Origin: Streptomyces bacillaris
Lineage (GTDB): Bacteria > Actinomycetota > Actinomycetes > Streptomycetales > Streptomycetaceae
Direction: 5' to 3'
Length of the DNA stretch: 64,000 bases
Assembly (NCBI RefSeq): GCF_003268675.1
Contig: NZ_CP029378.1
Location: forward strand, 7,812,001 to 7,876,000
Shown here: one piece after another, positions 40,806 through 49,489 of the stretch
Position numbering within the stretch: position 1 is the stretch's first letter
How the letters are laid out: each line of letters begins with the position of its first letter
Notes under the pieces: model-generated
The model's database searches: none
The model's input: only the letters and a program-made list of their open reading frames with translations
What the model was told of the DNA's origin: nothing
Translations under genes and position numbers: made by a program

Positions 40806-41990
40806 TCACGTACCGGTGGACAGGAGTCTCGGGGCGTCGGCGTAGGCGGCAACGAACTGGTCGATCTGCTGGTATCCGGTGCGCAGCAGGAAGGTGTTGA
40901 GGCGGCCGTAGGACTTGGCGCCCAGGATGAAGAAGTGCGGTTCGGGGTTGCGCAGGGCGTCGATGCCGACGGCCGGCTGGGTGAGGCAGTCGCCGCCCGC
41001 TGAGCCGAGGAGGGCGGCGGAGAGGTTCATGGGGGCGCCGGTGGCGTAGCACTCGTGGACCTGCAACTGCCGGTAGAGGGAGGCGTCGCCGGTGTACCCG
41101 GTCAGCGCCACGACGTGGTCGCAGGAGATTTCGTGCGGACCGCCCTCGGTGGCGAGAGCGACGCGGATCCGGTCACTCTCGGGGCTGAGGGCATGGATGT
41201 AGGCGCCGGTGTGGACGGTGACGCGGTCGTTGGCGCCGTCGGCGAGGGCCCGGGATGTATCGACGAGGTGCTGGCGGCCGGGCAGGGTGTCGTCGGGTAC
41301 GGCGCCCCAGTCGGGTGCCGGTTTGCGCACCACCCATTCGACGCGGGTGCCAGGCAGGCCGGCCAGGTCGCGGGCCGCGGTCTGGGCGGACTTCCCGGCG
41401 CCGACGAGCAGGACGGTTCCGGCCCAGCGGTCGGACTCTTCGGTGTTGGGGAGGGTGCGGGTGATGCGGTCGGCGAGGGCGCGTTCGCCGGGGGCGGGGA
41501 TCCCGCCGGGGCCCAAGGTGTTGGGGTGGGAGTAGGCGCCGGTGCAGTCCAGGACGAGGTCGGCCTCGGCGATGGCCTCGCCGTCGGGGGTGTCGAGCAG
41601 GAGAGTGAAGGGGGCGGTGGCGCGGGTGCCGGTGCCGATCTGCTCGTGCTTGAGTAGGCCAGTGCGGGCGATGGCGGCCACGCGGGTGCGGTAGCGGATG
41701 CGGCCTTCGAGGGCGGGCAGTGCGGCGACCGGGTCGAGCAGGCGGGTGGCCAGTTCGGCCCCGGTGGGGCAGTTGTCGCCGGCCGGGGTGTCCGGCAGGC
41801 GGGCCCTCATCCGGTGGGAGACGTTGAGGTCCCACGGGGTGAAGAGCCGGACGTGGCCCCAGGCCCGTAGGTGGGCGGCGACGGTTTCTGCGGCCTCATA
41901 GACGGTGAACGGCCAGCCGGCGTCGGCGCAGGCGAGGGCGGCGTCAAGGCCGATGGGCCCGGCACCGAGGATCGCGACGTGTCGCTGCAT
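40806..41990 (-). CDS. FAD-dependent oxidoreductase (flavin monooxygenase-like)
   Basis: 394 residues from ATG at 41990, with AAGGGAG six bases upstream. The N-terminal FAD site is VAILGAGPIGLDAALA and a second dinucleotide site lies in TVLLVGAGKSAQTAARDL, the two-site layout of flavin-containing monooxygenases and related reductases. WGHVRLFTPWDLNVSHRM and HVVALTGYTGDASLYRQL are other conserved-looking blocks. It is the last gene of an eight-gene minus-strand operon with ArsM-type context; 23 bp separate it from the metallophosphoesterase-radical SAM gene. In that setting it could oxidise or reduce an arsenic intermediate, but the reaction is inference. Confidence 0.8.
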   Translation of the reverse strand: MQRHVAILGAGPIGLDAALACADAGWPFTVYEAAETVAAHLRAWGHVRLFTPWDLNVSHRMRARLPDTPAGDNCPTGAELATRLLDPVAALPALEGRIRYRTRVAAIARTGLLKHEQIGTGTRATAPFTLLLDTPDGEAIAEADLVLDCTGAYSHPNTLGPGGIPAPGERALADRITRTLPNTEESDRWAGTVLLVGAGKSAQTAARDLAGLPGTRVEWVVRKPAPDWGAVPDDTLPGRQHLVDTSRALADGANDRVTVHTGAYIHALSPESDRIRVALATEGGPHEISCDHVVALTGYTGDASLYRQLQVHECYATGAPMNLSAALLGSAGGDCLTQPAVGIDALRNPEPHFFILGAKSYGRLNTFLLRTGYQQIDQFVAAYADAPRLLSTGT

Positions 41991-42013
41991 GGTGCACTCC
42001 CTTTCCGTACGGG

Positions 42014-43690
42014 TCAGATGGCGCAGTGGACGGGGCGGGGCAGGGTGCCGTCGGTCAGGCGGGCGGTGAAGAACCGCTCGGTGACCAGCTGTTGGCCCAC
42101 GGCGAGCGCGGTGCCGGCGGGCGCGAGGTGCATGTCGGGGCTGGTGGCGAGGTCGGCTCCGGCGGGGTGCCAGTGCAGTCCGTCGGCGGTGACGGTCAGT
42201 TCGGGGATGCTGGAGTCCTCGCCGATCTCCACTCCGGTCTCGGCGAAGCCGCGCCGCAGCAGCGGGCGTACCGCGAAGTGGTCCGCAGGTAGACCAAGTT
42301 CGGCCAGCAGCTCGGCGACCGCGGGGACCTCGTGCGTGTTGTCCGGGGTCTCGGTGAGGGCGACGCGCGGCGGCAGGCCGAGGTCGATCAGGTGGCGGAT
42401 GCCGTCGATGGTGCGCTGCCATGAGCCCGAGCCGCGATGTAGATCATGAGTGTGGGCGGTGGCACCGTCCAGGGAGGTCTGGACGGTGAGTTTGCGGCCG
42501 GCCAGATCCGCGAGGCCGTCGGCGCGACGGCCGCGGAGCAGCATCGCGTTGGTCATCACGATGGTGGGCAGTTCGGCGGAGGCGTAGTCGAGGAGGCCGA
42601 CGATATCGGGGTGCAGGAAGGGCTCACCGCCGGTGAGGTACAGCTCGGTGAATCCGGCCTGTGCGGCCTCGTCGACCAGGGCGCGGAAGGTGTCGGTGGT
42701 CAGGGTGCGGGGAGCCGCCTTTGGGGAGGAGGCGACCGCGCAGTAGTCGCAGGCCAGGTTGCAGTGGAAGTTGGTGTAGATCCACAGCCGGGACGGGAAG
42801 TACGGGGTGCCGAACAGCGGGACCACCGGCCGGTCGCCTTGAAAGGCTTGGGGCGTGGTCTCTCCCCAGCCGTCGTCCGCGGGGCGGAAGCCGGCGGGCA
42901 GAGTGGAGCGGTAGAGGTGGTAGCGGCCCCGGGAGCGCTCGCGTGGCGGCAGGATTTCCAGGCAGGTGGTCCACCAGCCGGTCTCGATGGTCTCGGCGAA
43001 GATCTCGGGCAGCCCCGCGGCGCGCATCGAGGCGGCCTGCTGCTGCCAGTCGTACGCGAGCGGGATCAGCTCGGCGGTGACGTGCCCGTCGGACAGGTCG
43101 AGGATGGCGTACCAGACTTCGCGGCGGCCGTCGTTGGCGGGTTTGCCGAGCACGCCGACGTTGACGGCGAGGGTGTCGCCGATGCGCCGCTGCCAGGGCA
43201 GGCCGCTGTGGGTGCACAGGACGACATCGGCGCCGGACGTCTCGGCGCGCAGGCGGTGCTGCTCCTCGGGCAGTGACTCCCACCAGAAGTCGTTCAGAGC
43301 CAGGGTCGAGCCGTGGACCATGTGGACGTCGACGCCGTCGATGGTCTCCCGGCGTTCGGTGGGCAGGGTGCCCATCCAGGCGGCGAAATCGCGGCTGGTG
43401 GTGGCGAGGGTGTGGTCGTAGATCAGTTGGGCGTACTCGTTGTCCTTGGGGTCGCGGTAACCGCAGCCGCAGTCGGTGTCGCCACGGGCGATGGCCACGT
43501 CGTAGTTTCCCGCGACGCACTCGACGGTGTTGTCGGTGAGGATCGGCCACAGAGCGTCGACGTCGGCGCCGAAGCCGCCGAGATCGCCCAGACAGAACAG
43601 CCGCTCGGCGCCCCGGGCGCTGGCGTCGTCGACGAATGCCTGGAGGGCGTACGGGTTTCCGTAGGGCCCTCCGCAGACTGCGATGCGCAT
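42014..43690 (-). CDS. metallophosphoesterase-radical SAM fusion protein
   Basis: 558 residues from ATG at 43690 with GGAG nine bases upstream (an in-frame TTG at 43705 is rejected). Residues 1-215 are a calcineurin-like phosphoesterase: FCLGDLGGFGADVDA, GNYD at 61-64 (in place of GNHD), MVHGS around 126 and CTHSG around 161. Residues 296-558 form a radical SAM domain with the iron-sulfur motif CNLACDYC (Cys310, Cys314, Cys317), then ELYLTGGEPFLHPDIVGLLD. Fusion of these domains is unusual. In the operon it sits between the TIGR04283 transferase and an FAD oxidoreductase, so it may process a phosphorylated sugar intermediate. Activity is inferred from motifs only. Confidence 0.85.
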   Translation of the reverse strand: MRIAVCGGPYGNPYALQAFVDDASARGAERLFCLGDLGGFGADVDALWPILTDNTVECVAGNYDVAIARGDTDCGCGYRDPKDNEYAQLIYDHTLATTSRDFAAWMGTLPTERRETIDGVDVHMVHGSTLALNDFWWESLPEEQHRLRAETSGADVVLCTHSGLPWQRRIGDTLAVNVGVLGKPANDGRREVWYAILDLSDGHVTAELIPLAYDWQQQAASMRAAGLPEIFAETIETGWWTTCLEILPPRERSRGRYHLYRSTLPAGFRPADDGWGETTPQAFQGDRPVVPLFGTPYFPSRLWIYTNFHCNLACDYCAVASSPKAAPRTLTTDTFRALVDEAAQAGFTELYLTGGEPFLHPDIVGLLDYASAELPTIVMTNAMLLRGRRADGLADLAGRKLTVQTSLDGATAHTHDLHRGSGSWQRTIDGIRHLIDLGLPPRVALTETPDNTHEVPAVAELLAELGLPADHFAVRPLLRRGFAETGVEIGEDSSIPELTVTADGLHWHPAGADLATSPDMHLAPAGTALAVGQQLVTERFFTARLTDGTLPRPVHCAI

Positions 43691-43737
43691 GAGGTCGGTC
43701 TCCAAGGAGTCGTATGGATCGTGCAGGATGAGAGGGC

Positions 43738-44466
43738 TCAGGGACGGCCGGTGTGTGGCACGGCCGGGGCTTTCTTCGGGAAGAGGCTGGGGCCGGCGGT
43801 GTAGCGGGCGCGGATGGCTTCGGGGTCTACGCCGGCGAAGTACAGCAGCTTCAGGTACTGCATGAAGGCGATCATGCGCCAGGTCCCGTGGGCGACCAGG
43901 CGGCGTGAGGAGGCCGTCGATGTGGCGGGCAGCAGGCGCAGCGGGCCGCGGCGGTGCAGGCGCCGTGACATCTCCAGGTCCTCCATGATGGCCAGGTCAG
44001 GGAAGCCTCCGAGTTCGTCGAAGACGGTGCGGCGGATGAACATGGCCTGGTCGCCGAAGATGTGGTGGAGGCGGCGGGCGCGGGCGTTGGACGTCCACGC
44101 GAGGTAGTTCAGGGCAGGGGTGCGGCGGTCGAAGCGGAGGGTGAGGCCGCCTCCGACCACGGCCGGGTCGGCGAGTGCGGCCCGGATCTGGTCCAGCGCA
44201 TCGGGGTCGATGTCGGTGTCGGCGTGGATGAACCAGAGGATGTCGCCGGAGGCGTGCCGGGCGCCCTCGTTCATCTGCTTGGCCCGGCCGCGTTCACTGG
44301 TGATCACGGTGGCGTGGACGGCGGCGAGTTCGGCGGTTTTGTCGGTGGAGCCGCCGTCCACGACGATCAGCTCGCAGTCGGGGAAGTTGCGGCACAGGCG
44401 GCTCACCGCGCGGCGGATCGCGGCCTCCTCGTTCAGTACCGGGACGATGATCGACACGTGTGTCAT
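43738..44466 (-). CDS. TIGR04283-type family 2 glycosyltransferase (arsenosugar-associated)
   Basis: 242 residues, starting MTHVSIIVPVLNEEAAIRRA, a GT-2 nucleotide-sugar fold. The donor site includes ELIVVDGGSTDKTAELA and the metal motif FIHADTDID; further on come GGGLTLRF and HIFGDQAMFIRR, both characteristic of the TIGR04283 group (transferase 2, rSAM/selenodomain-associated), which NCBI labels arsenosugar biosynthesis glycosyltransferase. It overlaps the TIGR04282 gene by ATGA. It should transfer a sugar or sugar-like group; acceptor unknown. Confidence 0.87.
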   Translation of the reverse strand: MTHVSIIVPVLNEEAAIRRAVSRLCRNFPDCELIVVDGGSTDKTAELAAVHATVITSERGRAKQMNEGARHASGDILWFIHADTDIDPDALDQIRAALADPAVVGGGLTLRFDRRTPALNYLAWTSNARARRLHHIFGDQAMFIRRTVFDELGGFPDLAIMEDLEMSRRLHRRGPLRLLPATSTASSRRLVAHGTWRMIAFMQYLKLLYFAGVDPEAIRARYTAGPSLFPKKAPAVPHTGRP

Positions 44467-45137
44467 GGCGCCTGCCCGGGCCGGATCAGAGCGGCGATCG
44501 GCGCGGGCAGCGCCGGATCGGCGAGGAGGGCGGTCGCGTCTTCGGGGGTGTCCAGATCCCGCAGTGGGCGCAGCAGTTCCACGCTCAGCCCTTCGCGCCG
44601 GGCGGCGCAGCGGGTCGCCCTCAGCACCCGGTCCGTGCTCCAGACATCCACGTCGAGGGCGAAGAGCGAGGTGTGGGGGGCGCGCAGGCCGATCAGGTAG
44701 TAGCCGCCGTCGAGCGCGGGGCCCAGCACCACGTCGTGGCTCTCCAGGGCGGTGAACGCGGCGGTCAGGTGGTCGCTGGTGAGGGTCGGCGCGTCGGCGC
44801 CGATGACCAGCAGCGGGCCCGCGCCGTCGGTGAAGGCGTCGGTGACGGCGGCAGCCAGGCGCCCGCCGAGGTCTTCGCCGCGCTGGAGGCGCAAGCGGAC
44901 GCCTGCCGACGTCGTCGTGCCGATGGTGTCGCCGCCGTCGGCCGGGGCGTAGGCGAGGTAGGTCCGCGGAGTGTGGGCGGTGGTCAGTTCCAGGGTGTGG
45001 CGGATGAGTCCGGCCTGGAGTTCGGCGCAGCGCTGCGGGCCGAGCAGGGGATGCAGCCGGGTCTTGACGGTGCCGGGGCGGGGCTCCTTGGCCATGACCA
45101 GGATCGAGGGGGTGCCCTGTTGGGCGGTGGCGCTCAC
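44463..45137 (-). CDS. TIGR04282/DUF2064 nucleotidyl/glycosyl-transferase-like protein
   Basis: 224 residues from GTG at 45137. N-terminal ILVMAKEPRPGTVKTRLHPL is the hallmark of the DUF2064/TIGR04282 family (transferase 1, rSAM/selenodomain-associated), related to CofC-type nucleotidyltransferases. Further motifs are LLVIGADAPTLTSDHL and DVVLGPALDGGYYLIGLR. NCBI naming links it to arsenosugar biosynthesis. It overlaps its neighbours by GTGA upstream and ATGA downstream, so its translation is coupled to the phosphorylase and to the TIGR04283 transferase. Confidence 0.88.
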   Translation of the reverse strand: MSATAQQGTPSILVMAKEPRPGTVKTRLHPLLGPQRCAELQAGLIRHTLELTTAHTPRTYLAYAPADGGDTIGTTTSAGVRLRLQRGEDLGGRLAAAVTDAFTDGAGPLLVIGADAPTLTSDHLTAAFTALESHDVVLGPALDGGYYLIGLRAPHTSLFALDVDVWSTDRVLRATRCAARREGLSVELLRPLRDLDTPEDATALLADPALPAPIAALIRPGQAP

Positions 45138-45922
45138 GTGTCGAACCGGTAGACGAAGCCTGCCGCGCTCGCGCTGCCCAGGGGTGGCAGCGCGTGCCCG
45201 GCCAGCGTGGCGAAGACCTCCGTGCTGGCCGCCATGCGGTCCAGCAGCGCCTGCACCGGTTCCGGTTTCGCGGCGACGCCGTTGGCGTAGTCGGTGACGA
45301 AACCGACCAGCGCCATGGGCAGTTCGGCCTCACCGGCCAGGACGGCCTCCGGGCCCGCGGTCTGGCTGATGGCACTCACCCCGGCGGCGGCCAGGGCGGC
45401 CACCTCCGACCGTGAGTTGAAGCGGGGGCCGTCGACGTGTCCGTACACGCCCCGCGTCGCCACCCGTACCCCGGTCTGTTCGGCGGCGGTGATCAGTGCT
45501 TGGCGCAGCGGTTCGCTGAAGGGCCGGTCGAAGATCCAGTGGCCGCGTCCGGCCTCGCCGGGGGTGTCGTACCAGGTGCAGGGGGTGCCGTCGGGGAGCC
45601 GGTTGGCGGGGAAGTACAGGTCGTCGAAGACCACCAGGGAGCCCGGCCGCACGTCCGGGTCGAGGGAACCGCAGACGGTGAAGGACACCACGGCCTCCGC
45701 CTCGACGGCCAGCAGAGCGGCGAGGTTCGCCTTGTGGTCGACCTGGTTGGAGAGCCGGTGGTGACCGGCGCCATGCCGGGACAGCTGCACGATCTCCGCG
45801 CCCCCGAGGCGGCCTTCGGTGACCGTGACCTCGCCGTGGTCCGTGACGACGGTCCGCTCCGCCGCATCCTCCATGTGGGGCCAGTCGTAGCTGCCGGAGC
45901 CGGTGATCACGCCTATGCGCAT
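45134..45922 (-). CDS. MTA phosphorylase / purine nucleoside phosphorylase homologue
   Basis: 262 residues from ATG at 45922, nine bases after AAGGAG. It has the MTAP-type layout: GVITGSGSYDWP at the start (phosphate site), QLSRHGAGHHRLSNQVDHKA, the purine-side segment SFTVCGSLDPDVRPGSLVVF, and GHVDGPRFNSRSEVAAL. Known MTAPs cleave 5'-methylthioadenosine to adenine and a ribose-1-phosphate. In an arsenic context the analogous substrate would be 5'-deoxy-5'-dimethylarsinoyl-adenosine, the product expected from a radical SAM adenosylation of dimethylarsenite. That role is inference from the gene neighbourhood. Confidence 0.85.
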   Translation of the reverse strand: MRIGVITGSGSYDWPHMEDAAERTVVTDHGEVTVTEGRLGGAEIVQLSRHGAGHHRLSNQVDHKANLAALLAVEAEAVVSFTVCGSLDPDVRPGSLVVFDDLYFPANRLPDGTPCTWYDTPGEAGRGHWIFDRPFSEPLRQALITAAEQTGVRVATRGVYGHVDGPRFNSRSEVAALAAAGVSAISQTAGPEAVLAGEAELPMALVGFVTDYANGVAAKPEPVQALLDRMAASTEVFATLAGHALPPLGSASAAGFVYRFDT

Positions 45923-45948
45923 GGACTGCTTCTCCTTCGGTTCTTCGG

Positions 45949-47376
45949 TTACATGCCGGACGTGCCGGGCGAGCGGCGTGCTGGGGTGCGGACCTCGACG
46001 ATCGGCAGCAGGGTGCGCAGTACCGCGTTCTCGGCCGGGTCGAGTACGGCGTGCTGTACGCAGGCGGGGACCAGGGTGCCGTTCTCGGGGTGGGCCATGG
46101 CGTAGTGGCAGGCGGCCAGCCTCTCCTGGGTTTCGCGCAGTGCGGGGTCTTCGGCCTGCTCGCCGCGCTGCATCATCTCCCAGGCCGGGGCGACGACGTC
46201 GGCGTCCATGAACTGGTGCATGACGAAGGTGACCGGGCGCACCCGCATCCGGTGGCGGACCAGCCGCAGCAGCCCGCCGTGGCGGGCGATACGGCCCAGC
46301 CAGCGCAGCCCCGTCACCACGGTGGACGGATGACGGGCCACCACCCGCACGATCCTTGCCGCGAGGAGGGCGGGCGGGGTGCCGGTGAAGGTCACCTTCC
46401 CGAAGTAGCGGAAGAACGCGTCGCGCACGGCGAGGTCGCGCGGGTCGTCGCCGTCGAGGAACGGACACCAGCGGCTGCCGACGTAGAAGCCGTAGGCGGT
46501 GCGGTTGCAGCGCACGTCGCCGTTCTCGAAGACTCGGTAGTCCAGCCGGGCTCCGGCACCGCGCTCGATCTCCGCCCACACCGCGTCCGGGGTCGCCTCG
46601 CGGAACTTCTCCTTCCAGCGGCGCTCGTCGCCGAGGAAGGCGGCGGGCTGGAAGGAGAACATGCCAAAGCCCATGGCGTGGCAGTCGCGGATCACGCTCG
46701 CGACCTCGTCCAGGTTGCCCGGGGTGACGGTCATGTTGTGGGCGAGGAAGAACCGCACTCCGTGCTCGCGCCGAAGGCGGCGGAACATGGCGGCGAATCG
46801 GGCGCGGTAGGGGTTCAACGACTGCTCGTCGGGCGGGCGTTCGATGCCGCGGCGGCCGTACATGAACTGGTCGAAGTGCGCGGCGAAGGACAGTCGCCCG
46901 AAGCGCTGTGTGCCGTCCGGGCCGAGCGCGAGGCCGGTGAGGTAGTCGTAGTCGAAGTCGCCGTGGGTGAAGCTCATCGGTTCCCGGCCGTGGTCCCGCA
47001 TGATCGCGAGGGCTGCGGCGTGGTCGTCGGGGGTGAGCAGGCTGACCTCGCCGCCGATGAGCTGGGTGTGGGCACGTGGGCCCCGCAGTTCGCGCAGCAG
47101 GCGCATCTGCGCGGCGACCTGTTCGTGGGTGTGGGGGCCGTCGACGCGTACCTGGTTGGCGTCTCTGGAGTGGTAGCAGGGGGTGCACTTGAGGTTGCAC
47201 TTGGGGAAGACACCGTGGGTGCCCTCACAGCCGACGCCGTGCCGGCCGAGGATCTGGCCGGGGGTCCGGGCCGCGTCGGGAAGTTCCGCCCAGCGGCGCT
47301 CCATCGCCGCGGCGAACTCGGTGTCGTAGGGGCGGGTGGCGCGTTCGAGGGCGCGCAGTTTCGCGGTGATCCGCAT
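45949..47376 (-). CDS. radical SAM protein
   Basis: 475 residues from ATG at 47376, eight bases after AGGAG. The Fe-S motif CNLKCTPCYHSRDANQ places Cys60, Cys64 and Cys67 close to the N-terminus, preceded by GRHGVGCEGTHGVFPK. LIGGEVSLLTPDDHAAAL matches the GGE region that binds SAM. The long C-terminal half (DYRVFENGDVRCNRTAYGFY, YFGKVTFTGTPPALLAARIV) is unfamiliar, and contains additional cysteines. It is not an obvious ArsS or ArsL. Its place directly upstream of the phosphorylase makes it the candidate for forming the carbon-arsenic or other C-X bond in the pathway. Confidence 0.85.
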   Translation of the reverse strand: MRITAKLRALERATRPYDTEFAAAMERRWAELPDAARTPGQILGRHGVGCEGTHGVFPKCNLKCTPCYHSRDANQVRVDGPHTHEQVAAQMRLLRELRGPRAHTQLIGGEVSLLTPDDHAAALAIMRDHGREPMSFTHGDFDYDYLTGLALGPDGTQRFGRLSFAAHFDQFMYGRRGIERPPDEQSLNPYRARFAAMFRRLRREHGVRFFLAHNMTVTPGNLDEVASVIRDCHAMGFGMFSFQPAAFLGDERRWKEKFREATPDAVWAEIERGAGARLDYRVFENGDVRCNRTAYGFYVGSRWCPFLDGDDPRDLAVRDAFFRYFGKVTFTGTPPALLAARIVRVVARHPSTVVTGLRWLGRIARHGGLLRLVRHRMRVRPVTFVMHQFMDADVVAPAWEMMQRGEQAEDPALRETQERLAACHYAMAHPENGTLVPACVQHAVLDPAENAVLRTLLPIVEVRTPARRSPGTSGM

Positions 47377-47833
47377 CAGTGGTTCTCCTGCGGGTTCGAG
47401 CTGTACGAGCTGTGGCGGGCGACGAGGTGAGCTGGGCCCGGCGTAGGCCGCGCCACAGCAGCCCGGCGTACAGCAGCATCAGGGCGTCCTCGACGAGGAC
47501 GTACCAGCGCAGCGGCTGGGGGAGGTAGGTGCCGAAGCAGCCGCAGTTGTCGACGACGAGTCCCCGGGCGAACGCCTGAGAGGCCAGGACGGCCCACACC
47601 ACCGCCACGCCGGTGTACAGCCAGACGGGCGTGGTGGCGCGGGAGCGGGGCCGGGCAAGGAACCAAACAGCCGTTACGGTCTCGGTGCTGATCAGCGCCA
47701 CGGCCAGGGCGGTCGAGGCCGCACCTGATGTCAGGCCGTAGGTGGTCAGGATGGCGGGCATCGCGTCGAATGAAGCGGACTGGCCGAGCGCCATCGCCGC
47801 GAGGAGCAGGCCCAGGACGAGACGCAGGATCAC
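47225..47833 (-). CDS. MauE/DoxX-type redox-associated membrane protein (3' end probably frameshifted)
   Basis: Starts at GTG 47833, overlapping the upstream flavoprotein stop by GTGA. Four hydrophobic segments (for example LRLVLGLLLAAMALGQSASF, LVVDNCGCFG with redox-type Cys97 and Cys99, and ALMLLYAGLLWRGL) identify a MauE-like protein. As read, the frame continues 152 bp into the radical SAM gene with an Arg-rich tail. In an alternative frame the sequence ends HSSYSSNPQENH with a TGA that shares its A with the ATG of the radical SAM gene, like the tight couplings throughout this operon. I suspect a one-base indel near 47445 and a true end at 47376. MauE proteins help maintain disulfides or reductant supply. 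Confidence 0.72.
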   Translation of the reverse strand: MILRLVLGLLLAAMALGQSASFDAMPAILTTYGLTSGAASTALAVALISTETVTAVWFLARPRSRATTPVWLYTGVAVVWAVLASQAFARGLVVDNCGCFGTYLPQPLRWYVLVEDALMLLYAGLLWRGLRRAQLTSSPATARTARTRRRTTDADHRETARPRTRHPPLRHRVRRGDGAPLGGTSRRGPDPRPDPRPARRRL

Positions 47834-49238
47834 CGGATCACCCCTCTGCGGAGTTTCAGCAGCGCACCGATCGCGCTGCTGCCCCGGGCGAGACGGGCGT
47901 AGACATCGGCCAGCGCGGTGTGCCAGGGCCCGTCGGCGTAGGTGGGGTAGGGGTGCACGGTGCGGGCGTAGTCGGAGGGCGTCCAGCCCAGGCGCACCGC
48001 CGCCGCGAGGTGGGCGATGGTCTCGCCGGCCCTCGGTGACACGACTGTGGCCCCGACGATCTTTCCGCGCGGGCCCAGCACCAGGGTGGTGAAGCCTTCG
48101 GTGCGGCCGTCGGCGACCGCCCGGTCGACCCGGTCGTTGTCCAAGGTGTGGACGCGTGTGTCGTCGCCGTATTTCTCCCGCGCCTCGTCCGCGGTCAGTC
48201 CGACGCGGGCGATCTCGGGATCGGTGTACGTCACCCAGGGCACCGCCCGGTAGTCGATGGGGCGGCGCACCCCCAGCAGAGCGTCGACGGCGGCTGCTCC
48301 GCCCTGCGTGCCGCCCAGGTGGGTGAAGGCCGAGAGGCCGGTCACGTCTCCGGCGGCGTAGATCCGGTGGTTGGTGGTGCGCAGCCGACCGTCGGTGCGG
48401 ATATGACCGGCGTCGGTGAGTTCCACGCCGGCCGCCTCCAATCCGAGCCCGTGCGTGTGGGAACGGCGCCCCGTGACGGCCAGCAGGGCGTCGTAGGGCA
48501 GAGGACCACCGGGCCCGTGAACGGCGTCGGCATCGACTCTCTCGGCGCGGTAGTCGGTCAGTACGGTGACGCCCTCGGCTTCCAGCCGCTCCCGCAGCAC
48601 CTGCGAGGCCCGGGGCTCCTCGCGCGGCACCAGGCGGTCCATTGCCTCCACGAGGGTGACCTGCGAGCCGAGCCGGCCGAACGCCTGGCCCAGCTCGCAG
48701 CCGATCGGCCCGCCACCGAGCACCACCAGGCGACGCGGGAGCTCCGACAGCCCCAGACCATGTCGCTGGTCAACGGCTCGGCCTCGGCCAGGCCGGGGAC
48801 CGGCACCAGGGCCGGCGAGGAGCCCGTGGCGATCAGCGCGTACCGGAAGGAGACCTCCCGCCCGCCAGCGGTAAGGGTTCCCGGGCCGGTGAAGGACGCT
48901 GCGCCGTAGGTGACGTCGACTCCGTACGGGGCGAGTGCCTCAGCTGAGTCGTGGGGTTCGATCGCGCCGATCGCCCGCTTCACCTCCGCCATGGCCGCCG
49001 TGAGGTCGGCCGGACCGGTCACCGGCGGGAGCCCGTAGGCAGTGGCGCGGCGGGCGGCCTGGACGTCGGCGGCGACATGCAGCAGTGCCTTGCTCGGCAC
49101 ACATCCTGTCCACAGGCAGTCCCCGCCCAGGCGGTCGCGTTCGACGAGCAGCGTGCGGGCGCCGAGGCGTCCGGCGGTGCGGGCCGCGGTCAGACCGGCA
49201 CTGCCGCCGCCGATGACCACCAGGTCGTACCTCTTCAT
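47830..49238 (-). pseudogene. mercuric-reductase-like FAD/NAD disulfide oxidoreductase, single frameshift
   Basis: From ATG at 49238 the first part encodes LVVIGGGSAGLTAARTAGRL, the redox pair CLWTGC (Cys41, Cys46) and GGREVSFRYALIATGSSPAL, ending at TSDMVW. At about 48745-48755, within TCTGGGGCTG (minus strand), the frame shifts and the rest continues as LPRRLVVLGGGPIGCELGQA, TNHRIYAAGDVTGLSAFTHL and LAHLAAAVRLGW-like C-terminal dimerisation sequence to 47830. The two parts together are a full-length (about 469-residue) class I flavoprotein related to dihydrolipoamide dehydrogenase and MerA. The site is a G run, so a sequencing indel is as likely as decay. It heads the eight-gene operon. Confidence 0.82.
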
Positions 49239-49489
49239 GGTGCGGGACTCTCTGTCGGTGCGCCGTCGTGGGACGGCCGGCGCGGGCGGGGGACGGGAAG
49301 GGAACCCGTTGACACAGGCGGTGCCTTCCCTTTCCCGCCCCCACGATCTCGGTCGCGATGGCCCTCCCGCTTCATCCGCGCGCCTGCGGCGTGTCCCAAA
49401 CGGAATGCGTGACCAGCCCGGCAGGGTTCCCGAGGGCAAGCACAGGGGGCGCGAGCCGCCTCCATAAGTCACAGGAGGGGCGGGGCTGG
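49239..49489. promoter_or_regulatory. divergent promoter region of the arsenic-type cluster
   Basis: 251 bp between the flavoprotein operon (minus) and the methyltransferase gene (plus). A TTGACA hexamer at 49309-49314 could be a -35 element for the plus direction, and GGGAAGG / CCTTCCC around 49295-49336 form an inverted repeat around it. No known arsenic-repressor operator was recognised. Confidence 0.4.

Noticed and set aside
45134..47200. 688-codon minus-strand frame as a fusion of radical SAM and phosphorylase
   Set aside because: The first 425 codons are an out-of-frame shadow of the radical SAM gene; the phosphorylase has its own ATG and ribosome site at 45922.
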